NCBI GenBank assembly: GCA_963735085.1
Contig: CAVTJP010000010.1
Span: forward strand, 136,965-200,964
DNA length: 64,000 nt
From: DATJGR01 sp963735085
GTDB lineage: Bacteria > Pseudomonadota > Gammaproteobacteria > Pseudomonadales > Azotimanducaceae
Reading direction: 5' to 3'
Shown here: one piece after another, positions 1 through 8,347 of the stretch
Layout: every line of letters starts with the position of its first letter
Position numbering within the stretch: the stretch's first letter is position 1
Translations under genes and position numbers: made by a program
The notes under the pieces: model-generated
Database searches by the model: none
What the model saw: the letters and a program-made list of their open reading frames with translations, nothing else
What the model was told of the DNA's origin: nothing

Positions 1-1979
1 CGGCGCCGCGCGAGCACGTGATTCCGAAAGCACCGACAGTGGTCAGCGATACGCCGCCGCACGGCACGAAACAACTGTTGGCGGAGCTTGGCGCCGAGAA
101 ATTCGCGGCGTGGATGCGTGGCGAACAGCGTGTGCTGGTGACCGACACGACGTTGCGCGACGCACACCAGTCATTGCTCGCAACACGGATGCGCAGTCGA
201 GACATGCTGGAGATCGCGCCCGCCTATGCGCAGCTGTTGCCGGAACTGCTGTCGCTGGAATGCTGGGGCGGTGCAACGTTCGATGTCGCGATGCGTTTTC
301 TCGGCGAATGCCCGTGGGAGCGACTCGAAGCACTGCGCGCGCGCGTACCGAACATCCTGCTGCAGATGCTGTTGCGCTCGGCCAACGCGGTCGGCTACAC
401 GAACTACCCCGACAACGTGGTGCAGTACTTCGTGCGGCGTGCCGCGGCGAGCGGCATCGATTTGTTCCGCGTGTTCGATTCGCTGAACGGTGTGGACAAC
501 ATGCGTGTCGCGATCGATGCGGTGCGCGATACCGGTGCGATCTGCGAGGCGGCGATCTGCTACACCGGCGACCTGACGGATCCGGCTTGCACGAAGTACG
601 ACTTGAAGTACTACGTGCGCATGGCGCGTGAACTCGAAGCGGCCGGCGCGCACGTGCTCGGCATCAAGGACATGGCCGGACTGTGCCGGCCCCACGCAGC
701 GGCCACGTTGGTGCGCACCCTGCGCGAAGAAATCGGTCTGCCGATTCACTTCCACACGCACGACACCAGCGGCATCTCGGCCGCCAGCGTGTTGGCGGCG
801 GTGGACGCGGGTTGCGACGCCGTCGACGCGGCGATGGATTCGATGAGCGGATTGACCGCCCAGCCGAACCTCGGCTCGATCGTGGAAGCACTGCGGCACG
901 ATGCGCGCGCAACCGGCCTCGACGCAGACCACATCCGTGTGATCTCGCGCTACTTCGAACCGGTGCGGCGCTGCTACGCCGCGTTCGAAAGCGACATCCG
1001 TTCGGGTGCGTCGGAGGTATACGTACACGGCATGCCGGGTGGTCAGTACACCAATCTGCGAGAGCAGGCGCGCGGCTTGGGTCTTGGCGATCGGTGGGCG
1101 GAGGTCGCGCGCACCTACGCCGACGTCAACGACATGTTCGGCGACATCGTCAAGGTCACGCCAACGTCCAAGGTCGTTGGCGACATGGCGTTGATGATGG
1201 TGACCAGCGGTCTCGATCGCGAAGCCGTGCTCGATCCGAACAAGTCGATCGCGTTTCCCGAATCCGTGGTGTCGATGTTTCGAGGCGATCTCGGCCAACC
1301 CTATGGCGGGTTTCCGAAGGAATTGCAGAAGAAAATTCTGAACGGTACCGCGCCATTGTCGGCTCGTCCGGGCGCGCTGCTGAAGCCAGTTGACCTCACC
1401 GCGGCCCGCGCAGAGGCCGAACGCAAAGCCGAGCGCAAACTGACCGACCAGCAGTTTGCGTCGTACCTGATGTATCCGAAAGTATTCCTCGATTGGAACG
1501 CCTATCGGGTGAAATACGGTGATGTCGGCGTACTGCCGACACCGGTGTTCTTCTACGGCATGTCACCCGGCGAGGAAGTCACCGTCGATGGCAGTCCCGG
1601 CAGGACGCTGATTCTGCGTTTCCTCGCGCTCAGCGAGCCGCACGCAGACGGAACCCGCACTGCGTTTTTCGAGGTCAACGGGCAGCCGCGTTCCGTCAAT
1701 ATCTCCGATCACGCGCTGAAGCCGGATCGCACGCCGGCGCGACAGGCGGAGGCGGGCAATGATGACCACGTCGGCGCGCCGATGCCCGGAATGGTGGCGA
1801 CGGTGGCCGTGAAACCCGGTGACGAAGTCGAGCGTGGCGACATGCTGCTGTCGATCGAAGCGATGAAGATGGAGGCCGGCGTGCGAGCGGAACGCGATGG
1901 CCGCATCGCAGAGGTGCTGGTGCAGCCGGGTCAGCAGATCGATGCGAAGGATCTGTTGATCGTGTTTGGACCGAAGTAG
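1..1979 (+). CDS. pyc: Pyruvate carboxylase, C-terminal part (5' end outside window)
   Basis: The protein catalyses biotin-dependent carboxylation of pyruvate to oxaloacetate, the main anaplerotic reaction, in the cytoplasm. Only the carboxyltransferase and biotin carrier halves are visible. Near the N-terminus is the DTTLRDAHQSLLATRMR motif of carboxyltransferase domains, followed by KDMAGL and HFHTHDTSG metal and substrate motifs. The extreme C-terminus has the biotin attachment motif EAMKM, with the lysine codon at 1866. The frame is open to base 3 with no start at the edge (the GTG at 18 is internal), and the text just before it resembles the linker of single-chain pyruvate carboxylases, so I read this as the end of a roughly 1100-residue enzyme. 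A stand-alone oxaloacetate decarboxylase alpha or PycB subunit is the alternative. Confidence 0.9.
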   Translation, partial: APREHVIPKAPTVVSDTPPHGTKQLLAELGAEKFAAWMRGEQRVLVTDTTLRDAHQSLLATRMRSRDMLEIAPAYAQLLPELLSLECWGGATFDVAMRFLGECPWERLEALRARVPNILLQMLLRSANAVGYTNYPDNVVQYFVRRAAASGIDLFRVFDSLNGVDNMRVAIDAVRDTGAICEAAICYTGDLTDPACTKYDLKYYVRMARELEAAGAHVLGIKDMAGLCRPHAAATLVRTLREEIGLPIHFHTHDTSGISAASVLAAVDAGCDAVDAAMDSMSGLTAQPNLGSIVEALRHDARATGLDADHIRVISRYFEPVRRCYAAFESDIRSGASEVYVHGMPGGQYTNLREQARGLGLGDRWAEVARTYADVNDMFGDIVKVTPTSKVVGDMALMMVTSGLDREAVLDPNKSIAFPESVVSMFRGDLGQPYGGFPKELQKKILNGTAPLSARPGALLKPVDLTAARAEAERKAERKLTDQQFASYLMYPKVFLDWNAYRVKYGDVGVLPTPVFFYGMSPGEEVTVDGSPGRTLILRFLALSEPHADGTRTAFFEVNGQPRSVNISDHALKPDRTPARQAEAGNDDHVGAPMPGMVATVAVKPGDEVERGDMLLSIEAMKMEAGVRAERDGRIAEVLVQPGQQIDAKDLLIVFGPK

Positions 1980-2011
1980 GTCCTGAGGATTACTGGCGGG
2001 GATTTCATGCG

Positions 2012-3175
2012 ATGCCGTACATAGCCGATCGGGTAGTGCACGACGCCGATGCACATGTGTTCGAACTGCCGGGCTATCTGGAGCCGTGGATCGACCCATC
2101 ACTGCGTGATGCGCTGAAGAAATACAGCGCCCCGAGCGATGAACGCGTTGCACGCCTCATCGCCGATGCGCGCAAGTCGTACGACGATGCGGCCTATCGC
2201 GCGCGTGACGAAGCAGAGATCACATTGCGCAAGGGTTTCTCGGCGCTCGGCGCGTTCGACAAAAGTGAGCGCCCGGCCGCGGTGGATCACCTCGGCGTGG
2301 CGAGCCAACTCGTTTTCACCACCGGTGGGCTCGGTCCGCTGGCTGCCAGCGATCGCAGCGGCAATCTGGACGAAGCCTACGGCATCGCGCGTGCCCACAA
2401 CGGCGCGATGGTCGATTTCTGCAATGTGGATCGGCGTCTGCTGCCGGTGCTGTACGTACCCTTCGGCGATATCGAACGCGCAATCAAGGCGGCCGACGAA
2501 GCGATTGCGATGGGCGCGGCGGCATTGATGATCCCATCGGCGTGTCCCCAACATCATTCGCCGAGCCACGTTGGTTTCGATCCACTGTGGTCGCGTGCGC
2601 AGGACGCAGGCATTCCAGTCGTATTCCACGTCGGCGGCGGCAAGGCGATGGATGCAACATACAAAGCCAACGGTCTGCCACCGGTGAAAGACTTCATCGG
2701 CGGCGATGGCAACTTCACCTCCGTGTCGTACATGTATATCTCGGAGTCACCGATGCAGTCGCTGGCAGCGATGATCATCGACGGCGTATTCGAGCGCTTT
2801 CCGCGGCTCAAGTTCGGTGTCATTGAGATGGGCGCCGCCTGGGTACCCGGCTGGATGCGTTCGATGGATTCTGCGGCCGAGGCATTTCGCAAGAGCGAAG
2901 CGCGGTTGCGCAATCTGTCGCTGAAACCGTCGGAATATGTGCAGCGGCAGGTTCGCGTGACGCCGTATCCGCACGAACCCGCCGGCTGGATCATCAAGAA
3001 TGCCGGCGCCGATGTATGCCTGTTCAGTTCCGACTATCCACACGTCGAGGGTGGCCGCAATCCGGTCAAGCGCTTCGAAGCGAGTCTCGACGCCGAGGGG
3101 TGCAGCGCAGTCGAGCGCGACGCGTTCTATCGATTGAATTTCGAGGATCTGATGGGGAACGCGTTGACGATGTAG
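2012..3175 (+). CDS. Amidohydrolase 2 family metal-dependent hydrolase
   Basis: A 387-residue TIM-barrel hydrolase of the amidohydrolase-2 type (aminocarboxymuconate decarboxylase-like). The N-terminal strand carries an HDADAH metal motif (residues about 10-15), a VFHVGGG strand lies mid-protein, and SSDYPH near the C-terminus supplies the typical catalytic/metal aspartate. Members act on small cyclic or aromatic carboxylates, but the substrate cannot be read from sequence. It starts 32 bases after the pyruvate carboxylase stop and is followed within 3 bases by a SnoaL-like gene, so the three may be co-transcribed. No signal peptide is visible. Confidence 0.82.
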   Translation: MPYIADRVVHDADAHVFELPGYLEPWIDPSLRDALKKYSAPSDERVARLIADARKSYDDAAYRARDEAEITLRKGFSALGAFDKSERPAAVDHLGVASQLVFTTGGLGPLAASDRSGNLDEAYGIARAHNGAMVDFCNVDRRLLPVLYVPFGDIERAIKAADEAIAMGAAALMIPSACPQHHSPSHVGFDPLWSRAQDAGIPVVFHVGGGKAMDATYKANGLPPVKDFIGGDGNFTSVSYMYISESPMQSLAAMIIDGVFERFPRLKFGVIEMGAAWVPGWMRSMDSAAEAFRKSEARLRNLSLKPSEYVQRQVRVTPYPHEPAGWIIKNAGADVCLFSSDYPHVEGGRNPVKRFEASLDAEGCSAVERDAFYRLNFEDLMGNALTM

Positions 3176-3178
3176 GCG

Positions 3179-3646
3179 TTGCGTCGCGCGCCGAACCGAT
3201 CAGAAAGGAGGTGTTCGACAGGACGGGCGTTCACTGCGGCCCAACGGGAACTGATCGATCTGGTTCGCGCCAGCAACGACGCGTGGTGCGCATCCATCGA
3301 GAACAAGCAGTACGAGTTGTATACCAACGCCTGCCCGACCGACGACAACGCACTGTGGTGGTACGCGACGAGCGAAGAGCCGGGCGTCTTGGGTGGCCCG
3401 AATGGAATGTGGCGGTCCGCATCATCGCAGCTTGCCGGAGTCACCTGGCACAGCTTCGAGGCCGTCGCGGTGCAGATATTCGGCGACATCGCGCTGGTCT
3501 ACTACGCCGTGACCTGGGCGCCGGAGCTACCCACCGGCACGGTGATGCAAATTCCATCCCGACGCACGACGACCTTTCAACGCCGCGGTAATACCTGGCT
3601 GCAAGTCGGCGGCATGATCGGCTACGCGCCGCCTGCGAGCGAATGA
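3179..3646 (+). CDS. SnoaL-like / nuclear transport factor 2 fold protein
   Basis: A protein of about 150 residues with the cone-shaped NTF2/SnoaL/DUF4440 pattern: an N-terminal helix with LIDLVRASNDAWCASIE, then beta strands ending in the TTTFQRRGNTWLQVGG hairpin typical of this fold. Such proteins bind small ligands or serve as small hydrolases/isomerases; no function is assigned. The start is uncertain. The only in-frame start codon is TTG at 3179, yet a near-perfect Shine-Dalgarno (AAAGGAGGTG, 3204-3213) lies inside the frame with no ATG/GTG/TTG in this frame after it. Either TTG 3179 is used or the true start was lost. It is encoded 3 bases after the amidohydrolase. Confidence 0.6.
   Translation: MRRAPNRSERRCSTGRAFTAAQRELIDLVRASNDAWCASIENKQYELYTNACPTDDNALWWYATSEEPGVLGGPNGMWRSASSQLAGVTWHSFEAVAVQIFGDIALVYYAVTWAPELPTGTVMQIPSRRTTTFQRRGNTWLQVGGMIGYAPPASE
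3204..3213 (+). promoter_or_regulatory. Orphan strong Shine-Dalgarno sequence
   Basis: AAAGGAGGTG is fully complementary to the usual 3' end of 16S rRNA, but no ATG, GTG or TTG in the SnoaL-like frame follows at ribosome-binding distance. The GTG at 3211 belongs to a different frame whose product looks like a shadow. It may mark a mutated start for the SnoaL-like gene or use of a non-standard start codon. Confidence 0.4.
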
Positions 3647-3699
3647 TCCAATCGCGATTTGGTGCGCGCTCAACGGCCCACCGGCGCGCGGCATGAGGC

Positions 3700-4441
3700 A
3701 TCCGTTGGCGATCACCGATTCGGCGACCGACTTCCGGAACCAGCGCGAGGACCAGCTCGCTGTCTTCACCGAGCAACATGCGCAACTCGTCGTCGGAACT
3801 GGCATCGGCGTACTCTCGCAGAATCTGCACCCACGGCCAGTACGGCGGCGCGCCGGGTTGTTCGTAGCAACGGCCCCACATGACCAGACCCCCGCGATCC
3901 TCGGCAGCGCGCGCGAATGCCTCGGCGCAGCGGGTTTTGCCAATGCCGGGTTCGCCGGACATGAGGACGAGCCCACCCTCGCCACCGAGCGCGGCATCGA
4001 GACCTGTCTTAAGCGTGCGCATCGCGTCGCCGCGACCGATGAAGGTATTCGTGGATTGCGCCGAATGCGTCGATATCGCTGACAGCAGCTTTTCGACCTC
4101 CACTTCTGCTCCGTTCGGCCAGGCGCGCAGATCCGCGACCTGTAGCGCGCGTAGCGCCAAGGGCAGCGGCACGTCATCGAGCAGTACCGGAATCAGCTTG
4201 TCGTGCTGCTGGCCGACGGCAGTTTCGGCGCGTACCCAGTCGGACTTGGCCGCGTGCTGGGTGATCGCAATCACGACGCACTCTGTGCTGGCCAGAGCTT
4301 CTTCGATCTTCTGTTCGAAGGCACGGCCCGGCGCGATGTCGCGGTCCCACCACACACTGCAGCCGTTGGCGCGCAGCAGGCTCACCAGAGGCTCGACGCG
4401 CTGGGCGTCCTGACGGCATAGCTGACGAATACGTCGACCAT
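3700..4441 (-). pseudogene. TIR domain - AAA ATPase protein, frameshifted and truncated
   Basis: The ATG at 4441 opens a reading frame beginning MVDVFVSYA, the classical first strand of a TIR domain, but this frame stops after about 20 codons. The next frame continues exactly where homology demands: QDAQRVEPLVSLLRANG, then CSVWWDRDIAPG and a complete TIR domain ending around LRAWPN. Adding one base after TATGCC (near 4412) restores a single frame, so this is a one-base deletion. After the TIR comes an AAA_16-type ATPase with Walker A GEPGIGKT and GGLVMWGRCYEQPGAPPYWPW, typical of large TIR/CyaA-like regulators. Recognisable homology ends near 3700, where several hundred more residues would be expected; the open frame runs on to 3441 as apparent nonsense overlapping the SnoaL-like gene. 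Bacterial TIR proteins are often NAD-consuming defence effectors, but this copy should be inactive. Confidence 0.75.
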
Positions 4442-4597
4442 GGCTCACCGTAAACCGGGCGCCTGTTCAAGTGAATCATCAATTTGGACGAAGGTGGCGC
4501 ACTCAAGGCGAACGCCGAGCGGTTTGAGCGAGGCGCGCCAGCCCGCTCTATTGATCGCCTCAGCCTGATCGCAGCGGCAGGTGTGTCGCGGCTCGGC

Positions 4598-4938
4598 CTA
4601 TTCATTAGCGCCGCGATCGATGCGGATCCGACATCGGGTGTAGCGCACCTCTGCGATGTAGTTGGCGCGCGGAACCGGTTCTAGCCACACGGTTTGCCAG
4701 ATGCCGGTCACGGCGTGTACCAGATACCGTTCGGTTTCAGGTGCGAAAGCGCACTCTCGGTACAGAACGGTATGAGGATGTCGCTGTCCCAGTGTGCTGG
4801 TTGGGCAGCACGGCGCGGTGCGATCGCGTAGTGCCATAAGCCATTGAGGTTCTGCCATGCGTCGCGTCGAAGTTGTGGTCGCGGATACTCGCGCCAGGTA
4901 TTGTCGGCCGCCACCGATTCGCCCCATGGCGTCATCAT
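4598..4938 (-). pseudogene. Glycoside hydrolase family 2 N-terminal remnant
   Basis: From the ATG at 4938 the frame reads the N-terminal sugar-binding domain of family 2 glycoside hydrolases (beta-galactosidase/glucuronidase group): WREYPRPQL, AWQNLNGLWHYAI and DILIPFCTESALS. The sequence then jumps to LKPNGIWYT, which in intact enzymes lies roughly 100 residues further on, so an internal deletion has occurred. A one-base deletion follows, and the downstream frame carries TGIWQTVWLEPVP before a stop at 4598. The rest of the enzyme, including the catalytic barrel, is absent. Together with the neighbouring broken TIR gene it marks a decaying insertion. The upstream side (4955-5050) is unusually AT-rich for this window. 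Confidence 0.75.
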
Positions 4939-5053
4939 GGGCGCAGCAAAATGTTCATCATCGACTCTCAATAACAAATTTTTTAATATCAATCAATTAC
5001 AGGTATTATCTCGACATGTACTCTAAATCTTTCGAGCGCCCGCGTTCAGCTGC

Positions 5054-7000
5054 ATGGTGACCTTTGAATCCCGCTTTCGGATCGTCTTCTGGCTGGCGCT
5101 GAGCTACTTCTGCGTCGCGATGGTGACACGCTTGGTGCTCGGTTTGTCACTGCCGCCGGATGCCGGTGTGTCGTTGACGAAGGTGCCGGGGATTGCCGCC
5201 GTCGGTGTGCTCTACGACGTGTGCTTCTTTGCATACGCGTCGAGTCTGCCGGTTCTGTTCATTGCGTTATGGCCCGATACGCTGTGGCAGCGCGCGCCGA
5301 CGCGCGTGTTCGTTCACGTGATGTGTTTCGCCACGCTGTACGGATTCGGTTTCATCGCGGTGGCCGAGTATCTGTTCTGGGGCGAGTTCTCCGCGCGCTT
5401 CAATTTCATTTCGGTCGACTATCTCGTCTACCGCAGGGAAGTCACCAATAACATTGCCGAGTCGTATCCGGTCGCATGGATCCTGGGTGGCTTATTTGCC
5501 GTAGCGCTCGCGAGCTACTGGTGGTTGTACCCGCGCATCGAATCCGGTCTGCGCGTTGTCGGTGAGCCGCTCTCGAAACGCATCGGCATCGCGCTGGCAC
5601 TGTGCGCCGCCGCGGTAATTGCATATGTGGCCGTGGATCAGGATCTGCGCGACCGCTTTGCGGACAACTACGCACGCGAACTGGCGTCGGACGGGCCGTA
5701 TCAATTTGTCGCGGCGTTTCGCAACAATCAACTCGACTACGCGCAGTTCTACCAGACCGAAGACGCCCAACATGCCGTGGACGTCATGAAAACCCAGTTG
5801 GCCGCTGAGCCTGCGGATTTCATCGACCCGAATCCGTTGTCGATTCTGCATCGCGTTCACGGCAACGGCGGTGCCGAGCGACGCATGAACGTCATCATCG
5901 TGATGGTCGAGAGCCTCAGCGCAAAATATCTGAATCGATTCACGCCGGGTTCGAAGCTGACGCCGAATCTCGATGCACTGATCGGCGACAGCCTGTTTTT
6001 CTCCCGACTGTATGCGACGGGTACGCGAACGGTGCGTGGTCTGGAGGCCGTAACGTTGTCGATTCCGCCAACGCCGGGCCGCTCGATCGTCAAACGCATC
6101 GGCCGCGAAAGCGGGCTGTGGTCGTTGGGCGATGTGCTGCGGCAGCGTGGCTACGACACGAAGTTCATATACGGTGGCCACGGCTACTTCGACAACATGA
6201 ATGCGTTCTTTGCCGGCAATGGCTACGGCATCATCGACGAAGCGAGCGTGCCGGGTGACGAGATCACATTCAGCAATGCGTGGGGCATGTCGGATGAAGA
6301 TCTCTTTCGACAGACGCTCAACGCGGCGGATCGTGCAGCGGCGACCGGCAAGCCGTTCTTCTTTCATCTGATGACGACATCCAACCATCGCCCGTACACA
6401 TATCCCGATGGCCGTATCAGCATTCCGTCCGGTACCGGCCGCGACGGCGCCGTGATGTATACGGATTACGCGATCGGCAAATTCCTGCGTGACGCGCGCA
6501 CGCATGCGTGGTTTAACAACACGCTGTTCGTCATCGTCGCCGATCACTGTGCGGGCAGTGCGGGTAAGGACGACCTGCCGCTCGACAAATACCACATTCC
6601 GCTGTGGTTCTATTCGCCGCGCAACGTGCCGGCGCGCGAGGTCGATACGCTGGTCAGCCAGATCGATATTGGGCCGACGGTGCTCGGACTGCTGCACATG
6701 GACTATACGTCGATGGCATTCGGCGTCGACATGCTGGCGCCCGGACATCCCAGCCGCGCGCTTATTGGCAACTACCAGTACCTCGGCTACTACGACGGAA
6801 CCGATCTGACGATTCTGCAACCGCGCAAGCGCATCGAACGCTATCGCTATAGTCGTGACAGTGTTGGGCGGCGCGTTGCGGTTCAGTATGGTGACCGCGG
6901 TGCTGAACGGGTGCGCGCGTACTATCAAACCGCCGCCGACACCTATGAAGCCCACCTCGATGCCTGGAAACGAGTCAACTCGGTGGCATCCGGCCGGTGA
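5054..7000 (+). CDS. LTA synthase-like sulfatase-family membrane transferase
   Basis: A 648-residue inner-membrane protein: about five N-terminal transmembrane helices in residues 1-190, a periplasmic linker, then an alkaline-phosphatase/sulfatase-fold domain. Catalytic features are VES with metal ligand E286, the nucleophile loop GTRTVRGLEA (probable Thr326) and the ADHC metal pair D497/H498. Family members transfer phosphoglycerol or phosphoethanolamine to glycans, lipids or glycolipid anchors (LtaS, OpgB, EptA relatives). In a Gram-negative the acceptor would be an osmoregulated glucan or lipid A-type molecule; this is inference. The stop codon overlaps the GTG of a PAP2 phosphatase, so the two are translationally coupled. 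The start ATG follows an AT-rich intergenic stretch likely to hold the promoter. Confidence 0.85.
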   Translation: MVTFESRFRIVFWLALSYFCVAMVTRLVLGLSLPPDAGVSLTKVPGIAAVGVLYDVCFFAYASSLPVLFIALWPDTLWQRAPTRVFVHVMCFATLYGFGFIAVAEYLFWGEFSARFNFISVDYLVYRREVTNNIAESYPVAWILGGLFAVALASYWWLYPRIESGLRVVGEPLSKRIGIALALCAAAVIAYVAVDQDLRDRFADNYARELASDGPYQFVAAFRNNQLDYAQFYQTEDAQHAVDVMKTQLAAEPADFIDPNPLSILHRVHGNGGAERRMNVIIVMVESLSAKYLNRFTPGSKLTPNLDALIGDSLFFSRLYATGTRTVRGLEAVTLSIPPTPGRSIVKRIGRESGLWSLGDVLRQRGYDTKFIYGGHGYFDNMNAFFAGNGYGIIDEASVPGDEITFSNAWGMSDEDLFRQTLNAADRAAATGKPFFFHLMTTSNHRPYTYPDGRISIPSGTGRDGAVMYTDYAIGKFLRDARTHAWFNNTLFVIVADHCAGSAGKDDLPLDKYHIPLWFYSPRNVPAREVDTLVSQIDIGPTVLGLLHMDYTSMAFGVDMLAPGHPSRALIGNYQYLGYYDGTDLTILQPRKRIERYRYSRDSVGRRVAVQYGDRGAERVRAYYQTAADTYEAHLDAWKRVNSVASGR

Positions 7001-7692
7001 CGCTGGCGACGTCGTTTGGTTCTGTTCGCGGTCACGTCTGGTGGCCGCTTGCGGTATTCGTGGTGCTGGCAATTCTGTTCGAATCGACTCGAATCGATGT
7101 GTGGTTGGCCGATCTGGTATATCGCTGGGAAGGCAATACCTGGGCATTGCGGCGTGATGCGTTCGTACGCGGTGTGCTGCACAAGGATGCCAACGCCTGG
7201 ATCACCGCGTTCTACGTCATGCTCGTGGTCGTCTGCGCAATGTCGTTTTTCGTCGGGCGGCTACAGCGATTTCGTTGGGGACTCGTGTATCTGGTGACGG
7301 CGGTCGCGCTGTCCACGTTGTCAGTTGCGCTGCTGAAAGACATCACGCGCGTGCAGTGTCCGTGGTCGATTGATCGCTACGGCGGCGTTGTCGCATACGC
7401 AACGACCTGGCGGCAGATTCTGATGCATGGAACATCCGGGCGCTGTTTCCCGTCGGGTCACGCGGGTTCGGGATATGCGTTACTCGCGTTCTACTTCTTC
7501 TGCCGGCGCTATGCACCTGCGTGGCGCTGGTGGGCGTTTGCCGTTGCGATGTCGATCGGGACGATTTTCGGCGTCGCGCAACAACTGCGGGGCGCGCACT
7601 ACCTGTCACACGACGTCTGGTCCCTCGCGATCTGCTGGTTTTCCGCGATTGCCGTCACGCCGATTTTGAAGCGAGCGACGCGAGCCGGGTGA
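6997..7692 (+). CDS. PAP2-family membrane phosphatase
   Basis: A 231-residue integral membrane phosphatase with the three PAP2 signatures in variant form: KDITRVQCP (K114), the catalytic FPSGHAG (PSGH 152-155) and RGAHYLSHD (residues 198-206). Such enzymes dephosphorylate lipid phosphates or diphosphates on the periplasmic side, including undecaprenyl diphosphate, phosphatidylglycerophosphate and lipid A. The start is a GTG in a GTGA overlap with the stop of the preceding LTA-synthase-like gene, suggesting a shared pathway, for example handling the lipid by-product of the transferase. About six hydrophobic segments are visible. Confidence 0.87.
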   Translation: MTLATSFGSVRGHVWWPLAVFVVLAILFESTRIDVWLADLVYRWEGNTWALRRDAFVRGVLHKDANAWITAFYVMLVVVCAMSFFVGRLQRFRWGLVYLVTAVALSTLSVALLKDITRVQCPWSIDRYGGVVAYATTWRQILMHGTSGRCFPSGHAGSGYALLAFYFFCRRYAPAWRWWAFAVAMSIGTIFGVAQQLRGAHYLSHDVWSLAICWFSAIAVTPILKRATRAG

Positions 7693-7771
7693 AGCGGTGC
7701 GCGATCGGATCTTGCGATTCACGTTTCGATACGACAGTCTCGCCACTTCGACTGGCGCGTGACGAGGCTGG

Positions 7772-8335
7772 ATGAACAACGTTATGAGCAGCGTTATGAA
7801 CAGCGCAATTCGGACGATTGCGGTCGCCCTAGCGGTAACGACAATCGGAGCCTGCGCCAGTATCGCCTCGCACCACGATTTCAACCCGGAAGTGAATTTC
7901 GATCTGTTCTCGACATTCTCGTGGATCTCGCCGCACTCGCTGGTCGATCCCGATCCGGCTGTCAGTCCGCTGCTGCAAGGACAGATTGAACAGACCGCGC
8001 GGGATCTGCTGACGGCAAAAGGCTATCGCTTCGTCGAGGACGCCGATCGAGCCGACTTCGTTGTCGGTTTCGGCCTGGGGGCAACCGACAAGCTGCGCAT
8101 CGATTCGTACCCGGCCGCGTATCGCGGGCCGTGGCATTGGCACAACGCCCATGATGTTTCGGTGCGGCAGCTAACCGAGGGACGCTTGGTCGTTGATATT
8201 TTCGACGTGCGCACGCACAAGCCGGCGTGGCATGGTTGGGCGACGAAGACGATCTCGACAAGCGATCGCAAAGACCCTCAGCCGGCGCTTCGCGCTGCGC
8301 TGACCGCCATCCTGGCGAATTTCCCGCCGAGTTGA
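7772..8335 (+). CDS. DUF4136 lipoprotein
   Basis: A 187-residue secreted lipoprotein: a hydrophobic signal sequence ends in the lipobox TIGAC (Cys about residue 28), followed by the DUF4136 fold with the FSTFSW motif near the start, DFVVGFG in the middle and a VDIFDVRTHKPAWHGWA strand. The function of the family is unknown. The start ATG at 7772 is the first of several methionines (MNNVMSSVMNSAI); a later one, 7784 or 7796, would still leave a full signal peptide. It lies downstream of the PAP2 gene on the same strand, separated by about 80 bases. Confidence 0.8.
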   Translation: MNNVMSSVMNSAIRTIAVALAVTTIGACASIASHHDFNPEVNFDLFSTFSWISPHSLVDPDPAVSPLLQGQIEQTARDLLTAKGYRFVEDADRADFVVGFGLGATDKLRIDSYPAAYRGPWHWHNAHDVSVRQLTEGRLVVDIFDVRTHKPAWHGWATKTISTSDRKDPQPALRAALTAILANFPPS

Positions 8336-8347
8336 GCTAGTCGGGAT

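Noticed and set aside
3016..3591. 191-codon frame preceded internally by the strong Shine-Dalgarno with GTG 3211
   Set aside because: The product from GTG 3211 has no domain, while the alternative frame encodes a clear SnoaL-like fold.
5492..7147. 551-codon minus-strand open frame
   Set aside because: Fully antisense to the LTA-synthase-like gene, His/Arg-rich composition and no motifs; a GC-driven shadow frame.
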